A stretch of DNA of 36,518 nt from Mycobacterium sp. 1245805.9 (lineage in GTDB: Bacteria; Actinomycetota; Actinomycetes; Mycobacteriales; Mycobacteriaceae): assembly GCF_001672915.1 (NCBI RefSeq), contig NZ_LZKR01000055.1:1-36518 (forward strand), in the 5' to 3' direction. Below the pieces are notes generated by a model. The model had not been told where the DNA came from and did no database searches. It saw only the letters and a program-made list of their open reading frames with translations. Numbering within the stretch: the first letter of the stretch is position 1; every line of letters begins with the position of its first letter. The position numbers and the translations under genes were made by a program. Positions 1 to 6,603 of this stretch are shown in pieces.

Positions 1-915
1 GTCGCCGAGGGCCGCAGCCTCGGTGACCCGGAGACCATCGCCTACGGGCTGATCCCGCGCGCGCACCGCGGCATCGTCGCGGTCAACGAGCTGCCCGACC
101 TGGCTGAGCGCATTCAGGTGTCGATGCTCAACGTCATGGAGGAGCGCGACATCCAGGTCCGCGGCTACACGCTGCGCCTGCCGCTGGACGTGCTGGTGGT
201 CGCCAGCGCCAACCCGGAGGACTACACCAACCGGGGCCGCATCATCACCCCGCTCAAGGACCGGTTCGGCGCCGAGATCCGCACCCACTACCCGCTGGAG
301 CTCGAGGCCGAGGTGGGGGTGATCGTCCAGGAGGCGCACTTGTCCGCGCAGGTGCCCGACTATCTGATGCAGGTGATGGCGCGGTTCGCCCGATACCTGC
401 GCGAGTCCAACTCGATCGACCAGCGATCCGGGGTGTCGGCGCGGTTCGCGATCGCGGCGGCCGAGACCGTTGCGGCCGCCGCCCGGCACCGCGGCGCGGT
501 CCTGGGGGAGACCGACCCGGTGGCCCGGGTGGTCGACCTGGGCACGGTCATCGACGTTCTGCGCGGCAAGCTGGAATTCGAGTCCGGCGAGGAGGGCCGC
601 GAACAGGCCGTGCTGGAGCACCTGTTGCGCCGGGCGACCGCCGACACCGCGGCCCGAGTGCTGGGCGGCATCGACGTCGGCGCGCTGGTGGCCGCGGTCG
701 AGGGCGGCTCGGCGGTCACGACGGGCGAGCGGGTGTCGGCCAAGGACGTGTTGGCCGCGGTGCCGAACCTGCCGGTCGTGGACAAGATCGCGGCCAAGCT
801 GGGCGCCGAATCCGAGGGCGAGCGCGCGGCGGCATTGGAATTGGCGCTCGAGGCGTTGTATCTGGCCAAGCGGATCGACAAGGTGTCCGGGGAGGGCCAA
901 ACCGTCTATGGCTAG
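1..915 (+). CDS. MoxR/ChlI-type AAA+ ATPase (Rv0958-like), 5' truncated by window edge
   Basis: The frame is open from base 1 to the TAG at 913-915, giving 304 residues of the C-terminal part of a magnesium-chelatase-subunit-I-like AAA+ protein. A Walker-B-like stretch GIVAVNELPDL lies near residues 25-35, followed by the sensor region VVASANPEDYTNRGRI and an arginine-containing PLKDRFGAEI segment. The Walker A part lies upstream of the window; the M. tuberculosis counterpart is about 460 residues, so roughly a third is missing. Such ATPases work with a VWA-domain partner to remodel or load metal into client proteins, and the partner gene overlaps this one by 8 bp. Mycobacteria make no chlorophyll, so the chelatase label describes only the fold. 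The client is unknown. Confidence 0.85.
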   Translation, partial: VAEGRSLGDPETIAYGLIPRAHRGIVAVNELPDLAERIQVSMLNVMEERDIQVRGYTLRLPLDVLVVASANPEDYTNRGRIITPLKDRFGAEIRTHYPLELEAEVGVIVQEAHLSAQVPDYLMQVMARFARYLRESNSIDQRSGVSARFAIAAAETVAAAARHRGAVLGETDPVARVVDLGTVIDVLRGKLEFESGEEGREQAVLEHLLRRATADTAARVLGGIDVGALVAAVEGGSAVTTGERVSAKDVLAAVPNLPVVDKIAAKLGAESEGERAAALELALEALYLAKRIDKVSGEGQTVYG

Positions 916-2893
916 AGGGCATTCGTCCCGATACTCCGCGTACACCGGCGGCCCCGACCCGCTGGCGCCGCCGGTGGATCTGCGCGAGGCCCTCGAACAG
1001 ATAGGCCAGGACGTGATGGCCGGCACCTCGCCGCGGCGCGCCCTCTCGGAGTTGTTGCGCCGCGGCACCAAGAACCTTCCCGGCGCCGATCGACTGGCGG
1101 CCGAGGCGAACAAGCGCCGACGGGATTTGTTGCGCCGCAACAACTTGGACGGCACCCTGCAGGAGATCAAGAAGCTGCTCGACGAGGCCGTGCTGGCCGA
1201 ACGCAAGGAGCTGGCCCGCGCACTCGACGACGACGCCCGCTTCGGCGAGCTGCAGCTCGACGCGCTTCCGGCGTCGCCCGCCAAGGCGGTGCAGGAGCTT
1301 TCGGACTACGACTGGCGCAGCGGCGAGGCCCGCCAAAAGTACGAGCAGATCAAGGATTTGCTCGGCCGCGAGATGCTGGACCAGCGCTTCGCCGGGATGA
1401 AGCAGGCCCTGGAGGGCGCCACCGACGAGGATCGCCAGCGCGTCACCGAGATGCTGGACGACCTGAACGAGCTGCTGGACAAGCACGCCAAAGGCCAGGA
1501 CACCCAGCAGGACTTCGAAGACTTCATGGACAAGCACGGCGAGTTCTTCCCGGAGAACCCGCGCAACGTCGACGAGCTGCTGGACTCGCTGGCCAAGCGC
1601 GCCGCGGCGGCGCAACGCTTCCGCAACAGCCTGAGCCCCGACCAGCGCGCTGAGCTGGACGCGTTGGCGCAGCAGGCATTTGGCTCACCGGCGCTGATGG
1701 AGGCGTTGGGAAGGCTCGATTCCCATCTGCAGGCGGCGCGGCCCGGCGAGGACTGGACCGGCTCCGAGCAGTTCTCCGGTGACAATCCGTTCGGCATGGG
1801 CGAAGGCACGCAGGCGATCTCGGACATCGCCGAGCTGGAGCAGCTGGCCGAGCAGCTGTCGCAAAGCTACCCGGGCGCCACCATGGACGACGTCGACTTG
1901 GACGCGCTGGCCCGCCAGCTCGGCGACGAGGCGGCCATCGATGCGCGCACGCTCGCCGAATTGGAACGCGCCCTGGTCAACCAGGGCTTCCTGGATCGTG
2001 GCTCCGACGGCCAGTGGCGACTCTCGCCCAAGGCGATGCGGCGGCTCGGGGAGACGGCGCTGCGCGATGTGGCGCAACAGCTTTCGGGTCGCCACGGCGA
2101 GCGCGACCATCGGCGCGCGGGCGCCGCGGGCGAGTTGACCGGTGCGACGCGGCCCTGGCAGTTCGGTGACACCGAGCCGTGGAACATCCCCCGCACGCTG
2201 ACGAACGCGGTGCTGCGGCGGGCGGGAACCGCGACTGTGCAGGGGCCGGACGGCCCTTCGCTGCGGATCACGGTCGACGACGTCGAGGTGTCCGAGACCG
2301 AGACGCGCACGCAGGCCGCCGTGGCGCTGTTGGTCGACACGTCGTTTTCGATGGTGATGGAGAATCGCTGGCTGCCGATGAAGCAGACGGCGCTCGCGCT
2401 CAACCACCTGGTGTGCACACGCTTTCGCTCGGATGCCTTGCAGATCATCGCCTTTGGCCGCTACGCGCGCACGGTGACGGCCGCCGAGTTGACCGGCCTG
2501 GAGGGCGTCTACGAGCAGGGCACCAACCTGCATCACGCGCTGGCGTTGGCGGGTCGCCACCTGCGCCGGCACCCGAACGCGCAGCCCGTCGTGCTGGTGG
2601 TGACCGACGGTGAGCCGACGGCCCATCTGGAGGATTTCAACGGCGACGGTTCGGCGGTGTTTTTCGACTACCCGCCGCATCCGCGGACCATCGCCCACAC
2701 CGTGCGCGGATTCGACGACATGGCAAGGCTCGGCGCGCAGGTGACGATCTTCCGGCTGGGCGACGACCCGGGGTTGGCACGGTTCATCGACCAGGTCGCG
2801 CGGCGCGGCGAGGGCCGCGTCGTGGTGCCCGACGTCGACGGCCTGGGCGCCGCCGTGGTGGGCGACTACCTGCGCTCGCGGCGTCGTCGGTGA
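908..2893 (+). CDS. VWA-domain protein, partner of the AAA+ ATPase (Rv0959-like)
   Basis: The ATG at 908 overlaps the end of the ATPase gene by 8 bp, which implies translational coupling; a GGGGAGGG stretch lies upstream. The protein has 661 residues. The first 400 or so are charged and helical, rich in Glu, Arg and Leu. The C-terminal part is a von Willebrand A domain with an intact MIDAS: DTSFSM (D477, S479, S481) and VTDGE (D567). The AAA+/VWA gene pair is the standard MoxR-VWA arrangement, where the VWA protein binds a metal ion and bridges the ATPase to its client. The same frame stays open upstream inside the ATPase gene, but that segment is a shadow frame of Arg/Pro/Trp-rich sequence. 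I infer a cytosolic chaperone-like role. Confidence 0.88.
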   Translation: MARGHSSRYSAYTGGPDPLAPPVDLREALEQIGQDVMAGTSPRRALSELLRRGTKNLPGADRLAAEANKRRRDLLRRNNLDGTLQEIKKLLDEAVLAERKELARALDDDARFGELQLDALPASPAKAVQELSDYDWRSGEARQKYEQIKDLLGREMLDQRFAGMKQALEGATDEDRQRVTEMLDDLNELLDKHAKGQDTQQDFEDFMDKHGEFFPENPRNVDELLDSLAKRAAAAQRFRNSLSPDQRAELDALAQQAFGSPALMEALGRLDSHLQAARPGEDWTGSEQFSGDNPFGMGEGTQAISDIAELEQLAEQLSQSYPGATMDDVDLDALARQLGDEAAIDARTLAELERALVNQGFLDRGSDGQWRLSPKAMRRLGETALRDVAQQLSGRHGERDHRRAGAAGELTGATRPWQFGDTEPWNIPRTLTNAVLRRAGTATVQGPDGPSLRITVDDVEVSETETRTQAAVALLVDTSFSMVMENRWLPMKQTALALNHLVCTRFRSDALQIIAFGRYARTVTAAELTGLEGVYEQGTNLHHALALAGRHLRRHPNAQPVVLVVTDGEPTAHLEDFNGDGSAVFFDYPPHPRTIAHTVRGFDDMARLGAQVTIFRLGDDPGLARFIDQVARRGEGRVVVPDVDGLGAAVVGDYLRSRRRR

Positions 2894-2937
2894 CCGCGGG
2901 GCGCCTGCGGGCGCCGCGGGAATAAGTGCCTCCACGG

Positions 2938-2965
2938 CCGGGTATATGCACCCGGGTATATGCAC
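2938..2965 (+). repeat. Perfect tandem 14-bp repeat before the aldo/keto reductase
   Basis: CCGGGTATATGCAC occurs twice back to back (2938-2951 and 2952-2965), ending 19 bp before the ATG at 2985. Each unit contains a TATA core, and the unit junction produces GGGT-N6-ACCC dyads. It could be a double operator or a promoter duplication for the reductase gene. Confidence 0.75.
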
Positions 2966-2984
2966 AAGGACGAAAGGGAGACGC

Positions 2985-3833
2985 ATGAATAACGTTCCAA
3001 CGATCAAACTCAACGACGGTGTGCTCATCCCGCAGCTTGGTTTCGGCGTGTTCCAGATCAAGCCGGACGAAACGGCGGCGGCCGTCAAGCGCGCCCTCGA
3101 CATCGGCTACCGGCACATCGACACCGCGGAAATGTACGGGAACGAAAGGGAAGTCGGCCAAGGCATCCGCGACGCCGGCCTGGACCGCGCCGACGTTTTC
3201 GTCACCAGCAAGCTCAACAACGGCTTCCACAAGCCCGACGATGCGCGCCGCGCATTCGACAAAACCCTGAAGGCCCTGGACTCCGACTACGTCGACCTGT
3301 TCCTCATCCACTGGCCGCTGCCCACCCTCTACGAGGGCGACTTCGTCTCCACCTGGAAAGTCCTCGAGGAGTTCGCGAAAGACGGACGCGCCCGCAGCAT
3401 CGGCGTCTCGAACTTCCAAGTCGCCCATCTGGAGCGCCTCGCCGGCGAAACCGACACCGTGCCTTCGGTCAATCAGATCGAGGTCCATCCGTACTTCACC
3501 AACGAGCAGGTCCGCACCTACGGGCGCGAGCACGGCATCGTCATCGAGGCGTGGTCGCCGATCGCCCAGGGCAAGGTGCTCGGCGACCCTGTGATCAACC
3601 GCATCGCCGACGCGCGCGGCAAGACACCGGCGCAGGTGGTGCTGCGCTGGCACATTCAGCGCGGCGACATCGTCTTCCCGAAATCGGTGACGCCGGAACG
3701 GATCAGGGAGAACTTCGAGCTGTTCGACTTCGATCTGGACGGCTCCGACATGGAGGCGATCTCTGCGCTGGACAAGGGGGAGCCGGGCAGGCGGGGACCC
3801 AATCCCGATACGTTCGACTACATTCCGGGCTAG
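2985..3833 (+). CDS. Aldo/keto reductase (AKR5-like)
   Basis: This is a 282-residue NADPH-dependent oxidoreductase of the aldo/keto reductase family, a TIM barrel that reduces aldehydes and ketones. The catalytic tetrad is visible: D46 and Y51 in the HIDTAEMYGNE stretch, K76 in VTSKL and H109 in LIHWP. The FPKSVTPERIREN segment near the C terminus is the usual 2'-phosphate-binding motif for NADPH. The start at 2985 is preferred because GGGAG (2976-2980) precedes it; an in-frame ATG at 2946 lies inside the tandem repeat and lacks a good ribosome site. M. tuberculosis has toxin-antitoxin and lipoprotein genes here instead, so this gene looks species- or clade-specific at this position. The substrate cannot be told from sequence. 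Confidence 0.9.
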   Translation: MNNVPTIKLNDGVLIPQLGFGVFQIKPDETAAAVKRALDIGYRHIDTAEMYGNEREVGQGIRDAGLDRADVFVTSKLNNGFHKPDDARRAFDKTLKALDSDYVDLFLIHWPLPTLYEGDFVSTWKVLEEFAKDGRARSIGVSNFQVAHLERLAGETDTVPSVNQIEVHPYFTNEQVRTYGREHGIVIEAWSPIAQGKVLGDPVINRIADARGKTPAQVVLRWHIQRGDIVFPKSVTPERIRENFELFDFDLDGSDMEAISALDKGEPGRRGPNPDTFDYIPG

Positions 3834-3864
3834 CGACGCTCAGAGCGGTTGGGGCGCAACGCGT

Positions 3865-4473
3865 CTAACGAGGCCGGCGAGCCTTGCGCTTGATGCCCAC
3901 CCCGCCCCAGAGCGAGAAGCCGCGGATGTTCACCTTGGGCGCGCCGGGCGTGCCCTGGCCCAGCACCGTGTGGTCGAAGCCGCCCATCACGGCGCGGCCG
4001 TGGATCTCGACGTTGACCTCGGGCGGCAGCAAGATGTTCTGCGCGCCCATGATCGAGATCGCGTGGATGTCGACCTCGGTGGAGGTGAAGTCGGCGTAAC
4101 GCAGGTCCACCACCCCGGTGCCCCAAAACGTGAACGTGGTGAGCTTCTTCGGCACGTTCCACCGGCCGCGCCGCTCGAAATTGCTCATCAGTGCGAGCAG
4201 TAGCGTCGACGGCGCGGGATTGGGCTTGCCGCCCCGGCGCGGGCTGAGCATCGTGCCCGGCAGGTCGGCCCTGAGCTCGTCGAGTTCCTCGTACGTCGTC
4301 GCCGCGTACGCCTTCGTCAGTCGGTCTTCGTAGTCCTTCATCTGCAGGCGGCCTTGCTCGGCCGCATACGCGAGCAACTGCGCGACCTGGATCCGGTCCG
4401 TGTCGGCCGCGCGGGACGGTACGTCACGCGCGGCCTGCGTCTCGCCGGCATCACGCTGCGCTGAGTTGCTCAT
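3865..4473 (-). CDS. DUF1707 / LiaF-like C-terminal domain protein (Rv0966c-like)
   Basis: This 202-residue protein has an N-terminal DUF1707 module (roughly residues 20-75: DRIQVAQLLAYAAEQGRL, DYEDRL, ELRADLPG). A beta-rich C-terminal region with NVEIHGRAVMGGF resembles the LiaF-type cell-wall-stress response domain. No transmembrane segment is obvious, whereas many relatives have one. The start MSNSAQRD at 4473 follows another ATG (4476), and a -10 hexamer placed for leaderless transcription supports one of these two. It is convergent with the aldo/keto reductase, the stop codons lying 31 bp apart, with no convincing hairpin between. The function is unknown; a role in envelope-stress sensing is inference from the domain. 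Confidence 0.8.
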   Translation of the reverse strand: MSNSAQRDAGETQAARDVPSRAADTDRIQVAQLLAYAAEQGRLQMKDYEDRLTKAYAATTYEELDELRADLPGTMLSPRRGGKPNPAPSTLLLALMSNFERRGRWNVPKKLTTFTFWGTGVVDLRYADFTSTEVDIHAISIMGAQNILLPPEVNVEIHGRAVMGGFDHTVLGQGTPGAPKVNIRGFSLWGGVGIKRKARRPR

Positions 4474-4481
4474 CATCCACG

Positions 4482-4509
4482 AGCGTACGACGTAGAAGAT
4501 TTGCTGCAA
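4482..4509 (-). promoter_or_regulatory. Candidate leaderless promoter of the DUF1707 gene
   Basis: On the minus strand a -35-like TTGCAG (4509-4504) and a -10-like TACGCT (4487-4482) are separated by 16 bp. Initiation about seven bases later would fall on the ATG pair at 4476/4473, predicting a leaderless mRNA. The rest of the 115-bp gap to echA7 shows nothing else recognisable. Confidence 0.4.
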
Positions 4510-4588
4510 GGGGGTTGGCTAAACTGCAACGTTCTTCCCAGGTCGAGCCCGGTGCCGGGGGCCTTCTTCCGCAGGTCGCGCGGCCTCG

Positions 4589-5437
4589 TTAGACGTTTGC
4601 CCAACTGGGCGGGCGCTTCTGCAGGAAGGCCAGCATGCCTTCGCGGGCTTCGTCGGATATGAATAGCCGCGCCGATTCCTCGGTGAGTCGTTCGGCGTCG
4701 CGGTCGAACCCGTCGAGGATGGCGGCGGTGGTCAGCGCCTTCGACGCGGCGAGGCCCTGCGGCGACCCGCGGCTCACGTCGGCGACGACCTTCGCCACTG
4801 CGGCGTCGACGTCGTCGGCCGCGATCGTGACGAGTCCGATCTCGGCGGCCACGGCCGCATCGAACGTCTCGCCGGTCAGGTAGTAACGCGCCGCGGCGCG
4901 CGCCGACAGCTTCGGCAGCAGCGTCAGCGAAATGATCGCCGGCGCGACGCCGATCCGGGCCTCGGTCAGTGCGAAGGTGCTGCGCGGGCCGGCGATCACG
5001 ATGTCGCAGGCGCCGACCAACCCGAAGCCGCCGGCGCGGACGTGCCCGTCGATGGCGCCGACCACCGGCAGCGGCGAGGAGACGATGGCGCGCAGCAGCG
5101 CGGTCATTTCCCGGGCCCGCGCCGTGGCCGCATCGAATGCCGATGGTGGCGACCCGTCCCCCAGCTCCGCGGGGGTACCCCCACGCCCGGCTGCGCCGCC
5201 CTCGCGATCGCCACGGGGGTCGCCGCCACCCGCCTCGCTCAGGTCCGCCCCGGCGCAAAAGGTGCCCCCGGTGTGGCCCAGCACCACGAGGCGCACCGCC
5301 GGATCCGCTGCGGCGTCACGCAGCCCCTGGTGCAACTGACCGACCAGAGCGGTGGAAAGCGCGTTGCGGTTATGCGGCGAATTCAGCGTTAGCCGGGCGA
5401 CCTGTCCGTCGACCGAATATTCGACGACGGCGTCCAT
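4589..5437 (-). CDS. echA7: Enoyl-CoA hydratase/isomerase family protein EchA7
   Basis: This 282-residue crotonase-fold protein hydrates or isomerises an unsaturated acyl-CoA. The oxyanion-hole region TFCAGADLSEA and the AGGFGLVGACD segment are clear. The first catalytic glutamate of classical hydratases is glycine here (GGFGL instead of GGxEL), while the second is kept (ALTEARIG). GGxGL also occurs in methylglutaconyl- and isohexenylglutaconyl-CoA hydratases (LiuC/AtuE). The ATG overlaps the fadE12 stop by one base (TGATG), so it is the last gene of a six-gene operon. Compared with the M. tuberculosis protein as I remember it, about 23 extra Gly/Arg-rich residues follow ADLSEA; they are encoded by a palindromic repeat inserted in frame. 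Confidence 0.88.
   Translation of the reverse strand: MDAVVEYSVDGQVARLTLNSPHNRNALSTALVGQLHQGLRDAAADPAVRLVVLGHTGGTFCAGADLSEAGGGDPRGDREGGAAGRGGTPAELGDGSPPSAFDAATARAREMTALLRAIVSSPLPVVGAIDGHVRAGGFGLVGACDIVIAGPRSTFALTEARIGVAPAIISLTLLPKLSARAAARYYLTGETFDAAVAAEIGLVTIAADDVDAAVAKVVADVSRGSPQGLAASKALTTAAILDGFDRDAERLTEESARLFISDEAREGMLAFLQKRPPSWANV
5145..5230. repeat. Palindromic repeat element inserted in frame within echA7
   Basis: A perfect 12-bp palindrome GGGGGTACCCCC (5171-5182) sits inside a segment bounded by inverted arms: GGTGGCGACCC (5145-5155) and GGGTCGCC-GCC-ACC (5217-5230, matching with a 3-bp insertion). The segment is read through by echA7 and encodes a Gly/Arg-rich loop with no counterpart in the family. 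The sequence resembles short dispersed repeats that I remember from M. avium-complex genomes, but no second copy is in this window. Confidence 0.55.
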
Positions 5438-6603
5438 CAGTACGACCGGGGCAGGCCCAACGACGTCTGCGCGACGAAGTTCAGCACCATCTCGCGGCTG
5501 ATCGGGGCGATCCGTCCGAGCCGGGCCGAGGCGAGCATCGCCGCCACCCCGTACTCCTTCGTCAACCCGTTGCCGCCCATCGACTGCACCGCCTGGTCGA
5601 CCGAGCGCGTCGACGCCTCGGCCGCGGCATACTTGGCCATGTTCGCGGCCTCGGCCGCGCCCGCGTCGTCGCCGCTGTCGTAGAGCGTCGCCGCCTTCTG
5701 CATCATCAGCTTGGCCAGCTCGACCTCAATGTGGCACTGCGCCAACGGATGTGACAGGCCCTGGTGCGCCCCGATCGGCGTCGACCAGACCTGTCGCGAC
5801 TTGACGTAGTCGACGGCCTTGCTGAGCGCGAACCGGCCCATGCCCACCGAGCTGGCCGCACCCATGATGCGTTCGGGGTTCAGGCCGGCGAAAAGCTGTG
5901 CGATGGCCGCGTCTTGGGCTCCGACGAGCGCATCGCCGGGCAGCCGGACGTCGTCGAGGAAGACCTGGAATTGGCGCTCGGGGCTGATCAGCTCCATCTC
6001 GATCGGGGTGTAGGTGAAACCTGGCGCGTCGGTCGGCACAACGAACAGCGCCGGGCGCAGCTTGCCGGTTTTGGCCTCCTCCGTCCGGGCCACCACCAGC
6101 ACCGCCTGCGCCTGGTCGATCCCGGAGATAAAGACCTTCTGGCCCTTGAGGATCCAGTCGCCGCCGTCGCGGCGGGCAGTCGTGGTGATCTTGTGCGAGT
6201 TGGAGCCGGCGTCGGGCTCGGTGATCGCGAACGCCATCGTCAGCGAGCCGTCGGCGATGGCGGGGATCCAGCGTTTCTTCTGCTCGTCGGTGCCGAACTT
6301 GCTGATGATTGTGCCGTTGATGGCGGGTGACACCACCATCAACAGCAGCGCGCTACCGGCGGCGGCCATCTCCTCCATCACCAGTGACAGCTCGTACATT
6401 CCGGCGCCGCCCCCGCCGTACTCCTCGGGCAGGTTCACCCCCAGGAAGCCCAACTTGCCTGCCTCGGCCCACAATTCGCTGGTGTGCTCGTGCGCGCGGG
6501 CCTTCTCCAGGTAGTACTCGGCGCCGTAGTTGGACGCCCACTCGGACACCGCCTTGCGCAGCGCCCGGCGTTCCTCGTTTTCAATGAAGCTGCTGTCGGT
6601 CAC
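5437..6603 (-). CDS. fadE12: Acyl-CoA dehydrogenase FadE12
   Basis: This 388-residue flavoprotein introduces the alpha-beta double bond into an acyl-CoA. Family motifs include AFAITEPDAGSN (FAD/substrate contact) and GGNGLTKEYGVA near the C terminus. The position of the catalytic glutamate of medium-chain enzymes is not acidic (RIAPISREM in place of IYEGTSEI). Glu244 in LNPERIMGA instead matches the place used by isovaleryl-CoA dehydrogenase, suggesting a branched-chain substrate. The start is the GTG at 6603 with AGAAGGAGA upstream; it overlaps the accA2 stop by four bases (GTGA). The same frame remains open further upstream but only as a shadow of accA2. The length equals that remembered for Rv0972c. 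Confidence 0.9.
   Translation of the reverse strand: MTDSSFIENEERRALRKAVSEWASNYGAEYYLEKARAHEHTSELWAEAGKLGFLGVNLPEEYGGGGAGMYELSLVMEEMAAAGSALLLMVVSPAINGTIISKFGTDEQKKRWIPAIADGSLTMAFAITEPDAGSNSHKITTTARRDGGDWILKGQKVFISGIDQAQAVLVVARTEEAKTGKLRPALFVVPTDAPGFTYTPIEMELISPERQFQVFLDDVRLPGDALVGAQDAAIAQLFAGLNPERIMGAASSVGMGRFALSKAVDYVKSRQVWSTPIGAHQGLSHPLAQCHIEVELAKLMMQKAATLYDSGDDAGAAEAANMAKYAAAEASTRSVDQAVQSMGGNGLTKEYGVAAMLASARLGRIAPISREMVLNFVAQTSLGLPRSY

Noticed and set aside
470..907. Upstream part of the VWA frame
   Set aside because: Lies within the ATPase gene in another frame and has unusual Trp/Arg-rich composition.
2938..2965. CsoR/RicR-type copper operator before the aldo/keto reductase
   Set aside because: GGGT/ACCC dyads are present, but the G/C-tract pattern of CsoR operators is not, and no csoR lies in the window.
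1685..3103. Long minus-strand open frame (472 codons) opposite the VWA gene
   Set aside because: Arg/His/Gln-rich translation with no domain; it is the antisense shadow of a well-supported gene in high-GC DNA.
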